From the NCBI RefSeq assembly GCF_040932035.1, contig NZ_JBFRBB010000004.1:434001-498000 (forward strand): a stretch of DNA of 64,000 bases. The letters run 5' to 3'. The stretch is from Hoeflea_A sp040932035 (lineage in GTDB: Bacteria > Pseudomonadota > Alphaproteobacteria > Rhizobiales > Rhizobiaceae). Every line of letters starts with the position of its first letter. Position 1 is the stretch's first letter. Under the pieces are notes generated by a model. That model had not been told where the DNA came from. It saw only the letters and a program-made list of their open reading frames with translations, and did not search any database. This document shows, piece by piece, positions 10,072 through 18,457 of the stretch. A program made the translations under genes and the position numbers.

Positions 10072-10536
10072 ATGTCACTTGCGGATTTGATTGTACAGGA
10101 CGCAGTACTTCCCGCGCTCAAAGTTAATTCTAAAAAACAACTGCTTCAGGAATTGTCGGCCAAAGCGGCTCAGGTGACCGGCCTTTCCGAGCGCGAGGTT
10201 TTTGATGTCATCCTGCAGCGTGAACGCCTGGGCTCTACCGGTGTCGGCAATGGAATTGCGATTCCGCACGGAAAGCTGACATCGATCAAAACCATTGTCG
10301 GCGTTTTTGCACGCCTGCCCGAACCCGTTGATTTCGAGGCACTGGACGACCAGCCGGTTGATCTGGTGTTTCTGCTGCTTGCACCGGAAGGCGCCGGGGC
10401 TGATCATCTCAAAGCGCTTTCGCGCATCGCCAGGGTCTTGCGCGACGGCGACATGGTGACAAAGCTGCGCCAGACGGAATCGGCCTCGGCAATCTATGCA
10501 TTCCTGACGGATTCGCCGGCGTCCAACGCCGCCTGA
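10072..10536 (+). CDS. ptsN: Nitrogen PTS EIIA component
   Basis: The 154-residue EIIA-Ntr protein is phosphorylated on a histidine by the PTSNtr relay and regulates potassium transport, nitrogen metabolism and stress responses rather than sugar uptake. The phosphoacceptor is His66 in GNGIAIPHGKL. The preceding VFDVILQRERLGSTGVG is the usual family motif. It is the last gene of the lptC-to-ptsN series. A strong intrinsic terminator follows 25 bases after the stop, and the next gene is convergent. Confidence 0.97.
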   Translation: MSLADLIVQDAVLPALKVNSKKQLLQELSAKAAQVTGLSEREVFDVILQRERLGSTGVGNGIAIPHGKLTSIKTIVGVFARLPEPVDFEALDDQPVDLVFLLLAPEGAGADHLKALSRIARVLRDGDMVTKLRQTESASAIYAFLTDSPASNAA

Positions 10537-10560
10537 GAGCTCAGTTCAGCAATTGAAATG

Positions 10561-10595
10561 AAAAGCCTGCGGATTACCATCCGCAGGCTTTTTTT
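10561..10595 (+). terminator. Strong intrinsic terminator after ptsN
   Basis: A 12-bp perfect stem (AAGCCTGCGGAT paired with ATCCGCAGGCTT) with a 4-base TACC loop runs into seven Ts. An A-run on the 5' side makes it partly bidirectional, which suits its position between convergent genes. Confidence 0.95.
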
Positions 10596-10644
10596 GATTC
10601 AGGCCGACCCGTTCATCCGCCGGATCGGAAAAATTGCATGCGTT

Positions 10645-10899
10645 CTAGTGAACGCTGACCGGGCTGATCTCGTCTTCAGCGGCTTTCACATAGGCCGTGG
10701 ACTGATCGTCGCTCAAAAAGAGCGGCGTGCCGTCGGCGCCGAACAGCGCCCAAAGATCAATGCCGGATTCGAGTTTCGGTGCGTCGGGAAACCGTTCCTG
10801 CACCTCGTCCGACGTCATCTTGCGAATATAACCGACCTGACCGGCGCCAAGATGGGCCAGCTCGTCCTTGGTGATATGTATCTTGTTGTCCAAAGCCAT
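10645..10899 (-). CDS. DUF1150 family small protein
   Basis: An 84-residue acidic protein of the alphaproteobacterial DUF1150 family, with the pattern LAHLGAGQVGYIRKM and GIDLWALFGADG ending in LFLSDDQSTAY. No catalytic motif is visible and its function is unknown. ATG 10899 was preferred over a TTG two codons upstream because AAAGGAGGA sits at ideal distance from the ATG and too close to the TTG. It lies 120 bases downstream of the small heat-shock gene on the same strand. The pairing is common in rhizobia and suggests heat-shock-linked expression. Confidence 0.85.
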   Translation of the reverse strand: MALDNKIHITKDELAHLGAGQVGYIRKMTSDEVQERFPDAPKLESGIDLWALFGADGTPLFLSDDQSTAYVKAAEDEISPVSVH

Positions 10900-10928
10900 T
10901 TTCAAATCCTCCTTTGGAAGACCGTGCC

Positions 10929-10950
10929 CATGCGGATTAGTGCCCGCATG
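10929..10950. repeat. Inverted repeat between ibpA and the DUF1150 gene
   Basis: CATGCGG and CCGCATG, separated by 8 bases, form a 7-bp hairpin in the ibpA-DUF1150 intercistronic space. No T-run follows on the minus strand, so it is more likely an mRNA-stabilising structure than a terminator. Confidence 0.4.
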
Positions 10951-11019
10951 CGGCCAAAATCAATTTGTCGTATTGGATGCGCTGCGTCTTCCGGTCGCCT
11001 GTCGAGCGTTTAGACAAGG

Positions 11020-11445
11020 TCACTCGCTGACCGAAATATTGATCCGCTTTGCCTGGCGCTCGGGCTCCGGCTTGACCAGATCAATGGCAAGCAGACCGTT
11101 CTTCAGGTCGGCATTGAGCACGCGCATTCCGTCCGCGAGCATGAATGTGCGCTGAAACTGCCGGGCCGCAATGCCGCGGTGCAGATATTCGCGATCCTCG
11201 GTTTCGACCTGCCGTCCACGGATAATCAGCTGATTTTCCTGAACGGTCACGTCGAGGTCGGACTGTGAAAACCCTGCAACCGCAAGGGTTATGCGCAGCG
11301 TCTCGGCCTGGGAATCGTGTGCGGCGACGCGTTCGATATTATATGGCGGGTAGCCGTCACTGCCTTTGGCGATACGTTCCAGGGTCTTTTCCATCGTATC
11401 GAAGCCGAGCAGCAGCGGGCTTGAAAAGGGCGTCATTCGAGACAT
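11020..11445 (-). CDS. ibpA: Hsp20 family small heat-shock chaperone
   Basis: The 141-residue protein is an alpha-crystallin-type holdase that binds unfolding proteins in the cytoplasm. The alpha-crystallin domain spans about residues 35-125, with LRITLAVAGFSQSDLDVTVQ, the loop HRGIAARQFQRTF and the closing NGLLAIDLVKPEPE. A C-terminal KRINI anchor (I-x-I type) completes the family pattern. The upstream region holds a good sigma-32 promoter and a hairpin near the ribosome site, so heat induction is likely at both transcription and translation. Confidence 0.95.
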   Translation of the reverse strand: MSRMTPFSSPLLLGFDTMEKTLERIAKGSDGYPPYNIERVAAHDSQAETLRITLAVAGFSQSDLDVTVQENQLIIRGRQVETEDREYLHRGIAARQFQRTFMLADGMRVLNADLKNGLLAIDLVKPEPERQAKRINISVSE

Positions 11446-11456
11446 TTTTCCATCCT

Positions 11457-11475
11457 GTCCTTGGTTTCAAGCGAC
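11457..11475 (-). promoter_or_regulatory. Possible RNA thermometer hairpin in the ibpA 5' UTR
   Basis: In the mRNA, GUC-(bulged G)-CUUG pairs across an AAAC loop with CAAGGAC, giving 7 base pairs with one bulged G and burying an AAGGA purine tract. A bulged G opposite the ribosome site is a feature of ROSE elements before rhizobial small heat-shock genes. A second purine tract (AGGA) lies just downstream, outside the stem. Confidence 0.4.
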
Positions 11476-11513
11476 ATGTTGCCGGGCCTGCGTTCAGCAC
11501 CCGACTTGGTATT

Positions 11514-11542
11514 TATATGGGGTCGAAATTTGATATCGCAAG
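11514..11542 (-). promoter_or_regulatory. Sigma-32 (RpoH) type promoter for ibpA
   Basis: On the minus strand CTTGCG (-35) is followed after 14 bases by CCCCATATA (-10). This closely matches the RpoH consensus CTTGAA-N13/14-CCCCAT. The implied leader is about 60 bases. Confidence 0.65.
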
Positions 11543-11598
11543 CATATTGCGGTCGGCGCGAGCAAGGCGCATAGTTCGGCAAAACGACTGAGGACACC

Positions 11599-12552
11599 AT
11601 GGCTGGCAACAGCGAGCAGCCGATGAAAATCATTATCGACACGGATCCTGGTCAGGATGATGCCGTTGCCATTCTGCTTGCCCTTGCCAGCGAAAATCTG
11701 GAGGTCTTGGGCATTACCGCCGTTGCCGGCAACGTACCTCTCGAGCTGACGGAAAAAAATGCCCGCATGGTTTGTGAACTGGCGAGAAAGCCGGGAACAA
11801 GGGTTTTCGCCGGCGCCAAGTCGCCCATGGAGCGACCGCTTGTCACTGCAGAGTATGTCCACGGCAAGACCGGCCTCGACGGACCGGTTCTGCCGGAGCC
11901 GGACATGCCGCTGCAACCGCTTCACGGTGTCGATTTCATCGTCGAAACCCTGTTGTCGGAACCGGCAGGTGACGTGACCTTATGCACGCTCGGTCCGCTC
12001 ACCAATATCGGGCTCGCCTTGCAGCAGGCACCCCAGATCGCCGAGCGCGTAGAACAGATCGTCATGATGGGCGGCGGCTTTTTCGAGGGCGGCAATGTCA
12101 CCCCGGCTGCCGAATTCAACATCTATGTCGATCCCGAAGCGGCCCGTCTGGTGTTTGAATCGGGAATTCCGATCGTCATGATGCCGCTCGACGTGACCCA
12201 CAAGGTTCTGACGACAAAGCGCCGCCTTCAGCGCATCGAACAGCTGGCAACGCCGGTTTCGCGTGCCGTCGTCGAGCTTCTGGAGTTCTTCGAGCGTTTC
12301 GACGAGGAAAAATACGGCACCGATGGCGGCCCGCTGCATGATCCGACCGTGATTGCCTGGCTTTTGAAGCCGGAACTGTTTTCAGGCCGCTACTGCAATG
12401 TCGAAATTGAGACCAAATCGCCACTAACCGCCGGGATGACGGTGGTCGACTGGTGGCAGGTCACCGGGCGCCCGCACAACGCGCTTGTCATACGCGACGT
12501 CAATGCGGACGGGTTCTTCGACCTGCTGGTGGAACACATCGCCAGATTGTAG
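11599..12552 (+). CDS. Inosine/uridine-preferring nucleoside hydrolase
   Basis: The 317-residue enzyme hydrolyses the N-glycosidic bond of ribonucleosides to free ribose plus base. The calcium and ribose-binding signature DTDPGQDDA is at about residues 12-20. The downstream AEFNIYVDPEAARLVF and the active-site region HDPTVIAWLL are those of the IUNH family. The start is ATG 11599 behind GAGGA; ATG 11623 is an alternative that loses only eight residues. It converges tail to tail on a ribokinase gene, three bases apart, so the released ribose can be phosphorylated by its neighbour. Confidence 0.93.
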   Translation: MAGNSEQPMKIIIDTDPGQDDAVAILLALASENLEVLGITAVAGNVPLELTEKNARMVCELARKPGTRVFAGAKSPMERPLVTAEYVHGKTGLDGPVLPEPDMPLQPLHGVDFIVETLLSEPAGDVTLCTLGPLTNIGLALQQAPQIAERVEQIVMMGGGFFEGGNVTPAAEFNIYVDPEAARLVFESGIPIVMMPLDVTHKVLTTKRRLQRIEQLATPVSRAVVELLEFFERFDEEKYGTDGGPLHDPTVIAWLLKPELFSGRYCNVEIETKSPLTAGMTVVDWWQVTGRPHNALVIRDVNADGFFDLLVEHIARL

Positions 12553-12555
12553 CGC

Positions 12556-13455
12556 TTACGGAGCCGCTTTCACGTCCTTTTCATGCGGAATCGCCGGCTG
12601 TGCGCCGGGCTTCAGACAGGCCAGGCTGCCGGCAATGGCGGCGCGTTTGAGAGCCGTTTCGAACGATTGACCGCGGTCGAGGCCGGCCGCCAGATAGCCG
12701 CAGAACGTGTCGCCTGCGCCTACAGTATCCACCGGTTCGATGATCAAACCCGGTGCCTTCAGCAGTGCGCCGCCGCGCGCGGCAATGACACCACCGGCAC
12801 CAAGGGTGACGATAAGTGTTTGTTCGGACTTCCCGTGCAGATCGAGAAGAGCCTTTTCGCGAACAGCGGCGCCCATTTCGGACTTGCCGGCGAGCAGTTC
12901 GAATTCCGTTTCATTGGCTATAACAATGTCTGCCCCGGCTGCGAGTTCCGCCGCATCATCGGTCAGCGGCGCGATATTGAGCACGGAGATCACACCGCGT
13001 TCACGCGCCTTGCTCAGTGCGGCCCGGATGGCGCTCGCCGGTATTTCCAGCTGCAACAGCAGGTAATCACCCTCCGACATTGCCTCGACGGCTCGGATTG
13101 CGTCATCGTCGCTGATCGTTCCGTTAGCACCCGGAACAACGGCGATGATGTTTTCGCCATTGCTGTCGACCAGGATAAGGGCGGTTCCGGTCGCCTCGTC
13201 GACTTCGCGGATGGCTGAAAGGTCGACGCCCGCTTCTTTCAGATGCGTAAGTGCCGGTTCGGCGAAATGGTCACGCCCCACCGCCCCGCACATGCGCACC
13301 GCCGCACCGCCCCGTCCTGCGGCCAATGCCTGATTGGCTCCCTTGCCGCCGGCCGCCGTCACGAAAGCGTGCCCGCCAACCGTCTCGCCCGGGTCCGGCA
13401 ATCGGTCAACCGATGCGATCAGGTCCATGTTGATTGAACCGAGCACAGTGATCAT
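12556..13455 (-). CDS. rbsK: Ribokinase
   Basis: The 299-residue PfkB-family kinase phosphorylates D-ribose at O5 to feed the pentose phosphate pathway. The amino-terminal signature GSINMDLIASVDRLPDPGET and GGKGANQALAAGRGG bind sugar. The carboxy-terminal DTVGAGDTFCGYLAAGL carries the catalytic Asp and anion hole. It is convergent with the nucleoside hydrolase and divergent from glnD. No ribose ABC transporter is nearby, so nucleoside salvage rather than free ribose uptake is the probable source of substrate. Confidence 0.93.
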   Translation of the reverse strand: MITVLGSINMDLIASVDRLPDPGETVGGHAFVTAAGGKGANQALAAGRGGAAVRMCGAVGRDHFAEPALTHLKEAGVDLSAIREVDEATGTALILVDSNGENIIAVVPGANGTISDDDAIRAVEAMSEGDYLLLQLEIPASAIRAALSKARERGVISVLNIAPLTDDAAELAAGADIVIANETEFELLAGKSEMGAAVREKALLDLHGKSEQTLIVTLGAGGVIAARGGALLKAPGLIIEPVDTVGAGDTFCGYLAAGLDRGQSFETALKRAAIAGSLACLKPGAQPAIPHEKDVKAAP

Positions 13456-13568
13456 GAATGGAAATCCTCGTCTGTTTGTGCTTGTGCATTCTGCTGTGGT
13501 TCTTTCACGGAAAACGCGCTACAGCAAGGCAGTTGCGATACTTGCAGGCGATTAATAACCGGATAGGC

Positions 13569-16403
13569 ATGACTTCCAAAGACCTTCAATTTGAACGTAT
13601 CCTGGATATCGAGACGCTGCGCGCCAGGTGCGATGCGATCGCGGACAGTGCCGACGATCCGGCTTCAATGACCGCCCGCAACGAACTGTTCGCCGTTTTG
13701 AAGGAAACGGTCACGCAAGGCCGCAAGATGATCGCCGAGATGCTTCGCGAAGACGGCAGCGGACTTGATTGCGCCCGCCGGATCTCGCTGCTGCAGGATG
13801 AGATCATCAGGGTGCTTTTCGGTTATGCCACAACCCGTTCCTATCCGGTTGAAAATCCCTCGACGTCCGAACATATGGCGCTGGCGGCGGTCGGCGGCTA
13901 CGGTCGCGAGACCCTGGCGCCGGGATCCGACATCGATCTTCTGATCGTGCTTCCCTACAAGCCGACGCCGTGGACCGAGCAGGTCGTCGAATATGTGCTC
14001 TATATGCTCTGGGATATGGGATTCAAGGTCGGTCACGCGACCCGCAATATCGATGAATGCATCCGACTGTCGATGAGCGACATGACCATCCGCACGGCGA
14101 TCCTGGACGCCCGTTTCATCTGCGGTGCGAGACCGCTCTATGACGGTATGGAAAAGCGGTTCGATGCCGAGGTCGTACGCAACACGGCGCAGGCCTTCAT
14201 CGCGGCAAAGCTCGCCGAACGCGATGTGCGTCACCAAAAGGCCGGCGACACGCGTTACCTGGTGGAGCCGAACGTCAAGGAGGGAAAGGGCGGGCTTCGC
14301 GATCTGCAGACGCTGTTCTGGCTTGTCAAATATTATTACCGCGTCCAGTCCTCGCGCCAGCTTGTCAAGCTCGGCGTGCTGTCACGCCGCGAGGCCAAGC
14401 TTTTCGTGAAATCGGAGGATTTCCTGTGGGCGGTGCGCTGCCACATGCATTTTCTCACGGGCAAGGCCGAGGAACGTCTGTCCTTTGACATTCAGCGCGA
14501 GATTGCGGCCGATCTCGGCTACCATGACCATCCGGGCCTTTCCGCCGTCGAACGCTTCATGAAGCACTATTTTCTGGTCGCAAAGGATGTTGGTGACCTG
14601 ACCCGGATATTGTGCGCAGCGCTTGAAGACGAGCAGGCCAAGGAGGCGCCGGGCTTTTCGCGTGTCCTGCGGCGTCTTGCCAAGCGCCGCCGCAAGGTCC
14701 CCGGCACGCTGGACTTCATGCAGGATCACGGACGCATCACCGTGGCGGACGACGAGGTGTTCAAGCGCGATCCGGTCAATATCATCCGTCTCTTTCATCT
14801 TGCCGATATACATGATCTGGAGTTCCACCCCGATGCGCTGAAGCTTGCGTCCCGATCGCTCAAGCTGATCAAGGCTCCGGTACGCGAGGACGAAGAGGCG
14901 AACCGGTTGTTTCTTTCAATTTTGACGTCGCCGCGCCGCCCGGCGCTGATCCTGCGCCGCATGAACGAGGCAGGTGTTCTCGGCCGTTTCATTCCCGATT
15001 TCGGCAAGATCGTATCGATGATGCAATTCAGCATGTATCACCACTATACGGTGGATGAGCACCTGTTGCGGGCGGTTGATATCATGTCGCGCATCGAGCA
15101 GGGCAAGGAGGATGAAGCGCACCCGCTTGCCATCAGCATCCTTCCGGAAATCACCGAGCGTGAAGTCCTCTATTTTGCGATACTGCTGCACGACATTGCC
15201 AAGGGCCGCCCGGAAGATCATTCAGTCGCCGGTGCGAAAGTGGCGCGCAAGCTTTGCCCGCGCTTTGGGTTTACCCCGGAGCAGACAGAAATCGTGGCAT
15301 GGCTGGTTCGCGAGCATCTGAGCATGTCGATGATTGCCCAGTCGCGCGATCTGCACGACCGCAAGACCATCGAGGACTTTGCCGACGTTGTGCAGTCGCT
15401 CGACCGGCTGCGACTGCTTTTGGTGCTGACAGTCTGCGATATCCGGGCCGTCGGGCCAGGCGTATGGAACGGCTGGAAAGGTCAGCTTCTGCGCACCTTA
15501 TACGGTGAAACGGAACTGATGCTGTCGGGCGGATTTTCAGCGGTTTCCGGCAAGGAGCGTGCCGAAGAGGCGAGGCTGCGCCTTGCCGACGCGCTGTCTG
15601 ACTGGCCGGACAAGGAGCGTGAGGACTATCTCAAGCTCCATTATCTGCCCTATCTTTTGACCGTTGAACTTGATGATCAGATCCGTCACGCCGAGTTCAT
15701 CCGGCGCACCAGGGATGCCGGCAAGCCGCTTTCGACCATGGTCCGGACCCATTCTTTTCACGCCATAACGGAGATCACCGTACTGGCCCCAGACCACCCG
15801 CGGCTGCTTTCGATCGTGACCGGCGCCTGTTCCGCCGCCGGCGCCAATATTGCCGATGCGCAGGTCTTTACGACCGCCGACGGGCGGGCGCTCGATACGA
15901 TATTGATCAACCGTGCCTTTGATCAGGATGACGATGAATTGCGGCGCGCTGAACGCATCGGCGCAATGATCGAGGCGGTGCTGTCGGGGCAGAAGCGGCT
16001 GCCCGAGGTGATCGCGCACAAGACGAAGAGCCGGCGAAAGACCAAGCCATTTTCCGTCACGCCCAAGGTCAGCATCAACAACAGCCTGTCGAACTACTTC
16101 ACCGTCATTGAGCTGGAAGGGCTCGACCGTACGGGTCTTTTGTCAGAAATCACGGAGGTTCTATCCGATCTCTCGCTCGACATCGCTTCCGCACATATCA
16201 CCACGTTCGGCGAGAAGGTGATCGACACCTTCTACGTGACGGACCTTTTCGGCCACAAAATCACCAATGAAAACAGGCATGGCAACATCATTGCCCGGCT
16301 AAAGGCCGTGCTCGCAGGAATCGAAGAGGACGTTCGCCAGAAAATGCCCCAGGGCATCATCGCGCCGCCGACCACCAAGGGCAGGCGGGTCAAGCAGACA
16401 TGA
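13569..16403 (+). CDS. glnD: Bifunctional [protein-PII] uridylyltransferase/uridylyl-removing enzyme
   Basis: The 944-residue enzyme senses glutamine and adds UMP to, or removes it from, PII proteins. The nucleotidyltransferase motif GGYGRETLAPGSDIDLL lies at about residues 108-125. The HD hydrolase domain is marked by LLHDIAKGRPEDHSV (about 537-552). Two ACT domains (about 720-800 and 840-920) bind glutamine. The start is ATG 13569 (MTSKDLQ); open codons upstream lack a ribosome site and would add an odd cysteine-rich segment. The stop overlaps murJ by four bases (ATGA), a pairing seen in other rhizobia. Confidence 0.97.
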   Translation: MTSKDLQFERILDIETLRARCDAIADSADDPASMTARNELFAVLKETVTQGRKMIAEMLREDGSGLDCARRISLLQDEIIRVLFGYATTRSYPVENPSTSEHMALAAVGGYGRETLAPGSDIDLLIVLPYKPTPWTEQVVEYVLYMLWDMGFKVGHATRNIDECIRLSMSDMTIRTAILDARFICGARPLYDGMEKRFDAEVVRNTAQAFIAAKLAERDVRHQKAGDTRYLVEPNVKEGKGGLRDLQTLFWLVKYYYRVQSSRQLVKLGVLSRREAKLFVKSEDFLWAVRCHMHFLTGKAEERLSFDIQREIAADLGYHDHPGLSAVERFMKHYFLVAKDVGDLTRILCAALEDEQAKEAPGFSRVLRRLAKRRRKVPGTLDFMQDHGRITVADDEVFKRDPVNIIRLFHLADIHDLEFHPDALKLASRSLKLIKAPVREDEEANRLFLSILTSPRRPALILRRMNEAGVLGRFIPDFGKIVSMMQFSMYHHYTVDEHLLRAVDIMSRIEQGKEDEAHPLAISILPEITEREVLYFAILLHDIAKGRPEDHSVAGAKVARKLCPRFGFTPEQTEIVAWLVREHLSMSMIAQSRDLHDRKTIEDFADVVQSLDRLRLLLVLTVCDIRAVGPGVWNGWKGQLLRTLYGETELMLSGGFSAVSGKERAEEARLRLADALSDWPDKEREDYLKLHYLPYLLTVELDDQIRHAEFIRRTRDAGKPLSTMVRTHSFHAITEITVLAPDHPRLLSIVTGACSAAGANIADAQVFTTADGRALDTILINRAFDQDDDELRRAERIGAMIEAVLSGQKRLPEVIAHKTKSRRKTKPFSVTPKVSINNSLSNYFTVIELEGLDRTGLLSEITEVLSDLSLDIASAHITTFGEKVIDTFYVTDLFGHKITNENRHGNIIARLKAVLAGIEEDVRQKMPQGIIAPPTTKGRRVKQT

Positions 16404-17962
16404 GTCTGTTTCGGAAATTTGCCAGCGTCGGCTCCGCGACCATGGCAAGCCGCGTGCTCGGCTTTGCCCGGGAGGCGCTGATCGCCTATACGCTCGGCGC
16501 AGGTCCGGTCTCCGATGCATTCTATGCGGCATTCCGCTTTCCGAACCTGTTTCGCAGGCTGTTCGCCGAGGGTGCGTTCAATTCAGCTTTCATACCGCTG
16601 TTTGCCAAGGAACTGGAAGGCGGAGGCCCGGCGGCGGCCGAGATTTTCGCGCGTCAGGTTCTGTCGGTGCTCTTGTTTATCCTGATTGCGCTGTCGGCTG
16701 TGGCCATGATTTTCATGCCGGCGCTGGTCGCCACGATCATCGCGCCGAAATTCACCGAAATCCCCGAAAAGTTCGAACTGACCGTATACCTCACGCGGAT
16801 CATGTTTCCCTATCTGACCGCCATGTCGCTGGTGGCGATGTTTTCGGGGATCCTCAACTCGTACCGGCACTATTTCCTGGCGGCCATAAGTCCGGTACTG
16901 CTCAACGTTGTGCTGGTCGGCGTGCTTGTTGTTGCCGTCAACCAGGGTGTGGAAACCCGGCTCGTTGGTGTCTCCTTGGCCGTCGGCGTTATGGTTTCCG
17001 GCATTTTGCAACTGGCGTTGCTCGTCTATGGCGTCAGGCAAACCGGTTTTCACATTCGCATCGGCATGCCGCGCTTGTCGGCACAGGTCAAGCGGCTTTT
17101 ATGGCTTGCGCTTCCGGCCGCTATCACCGGCGGCATCACCCAGCTCAATCTGCTCATCGGCCAGATCATCATTTCCGGCGACAACGGCGCCATCGCCATT
17201 GTCAATTTCGCCGACAGGATCCTGCAGCTGCCGCTCGGCGTTATCGGCATCGCCATCGGCGTCGTGCTTCTGCCGGAACTGTCGCGCGCGCTGAAAGAGG
17301 GCAATACCCAGTCGGTTCAGGACCTGCAGAACAACAGTCTTGAATTCGGCCTCGGGCTGACGGTCCCGGCGGCTGTCGCCTTTGCCGTCATTCCCGCGCC
17401 CATTGTGGCGCTGCTCTTTGAGCGTGGCGAATTTGTCCGCGAGACGACACTAATTACCGCGACGGTGCTCGCGGCCTTTGCCGGCGGCCTTCCGGCGTTT
17501 GTGCTCAACAAGATCTTCACACCGTCCTTTTACGCCCGCGAGGACATGCGCTCGCCCATGTGGTTTGCCGGAGTAAACGCGGTGATCAATGTCGCCGGTA
17601 GCCTGACACTCTTTCCGATCATCGGGGTGATGGGCATCGCCATAGCGACATCGCTGGCCGGCTGGGCAAATGCGTTGCTTCTCGGTGGCCTGTTGTACCG
17701 CGAAGACCAGTTCCGCCCGACGGCGCAAACGATGAGGCGCATCGCGCTGATCATTGCCGGCAGCGCCCTGATGGGTGTGGGGCTCTATCTCGTCATGGCC
17801 GTGATCGGACCGCTGCTGATGGATGGCAGCCTGTTGCTGCGGATCGTCCTGATGCTGGCGGTCATCTGCGCAGGGGCGTTCGTCTATTTCGCCTTCGTCC
17901 TTGCGACCGGGGCAATGGACCGCCGTCAATTGTTGTCGATGATCCGGCGCAGGCAAAAATAG
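16400..17962 (+). CDS. murJ: Lipid II flippase MurJ
   Basis: The 520-residue polytopic membrane protein of the MviN/MOP family moves lipid II across the inner membrane for peptidoglycan synthesis. The amino-terminal signature RVLGFAREALIAYTLGAGPV and FRFPNLFRRLFAEGAFNSAF is diagnostic, and about 14 hydrophobic helices are distributed along the chain. It is translationally coupled to glnD (ATGA). The next gene starts 13 bases after its stop. Confidence 0.97.
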   Translation: MSLFRKFASVGSATMASRVLGFAREALIAYTLGAGPVSDAFYAAFRFPNLFRRLFAEGAFNSAFIPLFAKELEGGGPAAAEIFARQVLSVLLFILIALSAVAMIFMPALVATIIAPKFTEIPEKFELTVYLTRIMFPYLTAMSLVAMFSGILNSYRHYFLAAISPVLLNVVLVGVLVVAVNQGVETRLVGVSLAVGVMVSGILQLALLVYGVRQTGFHIRIGMPRLSAQVKRLLWLALPAAITGGITQLNLLIGQIIISGDNGAIAIVNFADRILQLPLGVIGIAIGVVLLPELSRALKEGNTQSVQDLQNNSLEFGLGLTVPAAVAFAVIPAPIVALLFERGEFVRETTLITATVLAAFAGGLPAFVLNKIFTPSFYAREDMRSPMWFAGVNAVINVAGSLTLFPIIGVMGIAIATSLAGWANALLLGGLLYREDQFRPTAQTMRRIALIIAGSALMGVGLYLVMAVIGPLLMDGSLLLRIVLMLAVICAGAFVYFAFVLATGAMDRRQLLSMIRRRQK

Positions 17963-17975
17963 ATATGGAGCTGAC

Positions 17976-18362
17976 ATGCAAAAGATTGCCCATGTGACGA
18001 TGCTTGTGCCGAGCTATGACGAGGGCATTGCCTTCTACGTCGGCTCGCTCGGGTTTGAGCTGGTCTCTGACACGGACCTCGGCGACGGCAAGCGCTGGGT
18101 GCTTGTTCGCCCGCAGGGCGGCGGCGGATCGGCGCTGTTGCTCGCCGAGGCCGCAAACGACCGCCAGCGGGCCCGTATTGGAGACCAGACCGGCGGCCGT
18201 GTCGGCTTCTTCCTGTTTACCGAAGATTTTGCAGCGGACCGTGCGCGCATGGTGGACAACGGCGTCGTGTTTCTTGAAGAGCCGCGCACCGAAGCCTATG
18301 GCATTGTTGCTGTCTTCAAGGACCCGTTCGGCAACACATGGGATCTTCTGCAGCCTGTTTGA
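17976..18362 (+). CDS. VOC (glyoxalase/extradiol dioxygenase) superfamily protein
   Basis: A 128-residue single-unit VOC protein with paired beta-alpha-beta-beta-beta modules. It starts with KIAHVTMLVPSYDEGIAFYV, where an early His is a possible metal ligand, and ends with AVFKDPFGNTWDLLQP, containing the typical DPxGN turn. Members include glyoxalase I, fosfomycin resistance proteins and dioxygenases. The substrate cannot be inferred here. It is 13 bases after murJ and 95 bases before trpS on the same strand. Confidence 0.85.
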   Translation: MQKIAHVTMLVPSYDEGIAFYVGSLGFELVSDTDLGDGKRWVLVRPQGGGGSALLLAEAANDRQRARIGDQTGGRVGFFLFTEDFAADRARMVDNGVVFLEEPRTEAYGIVAVFKDPFGNTWDLLQPV

Positions 18363-18457
18363 GCACTGCCGGTAGCCGAATTTCCTTGATCACCGCGCGT
18401 CACAGGTGCATAACCCGCCGCGACGTCCGACCGAGAAAAACATCTTCAGGAATATCC

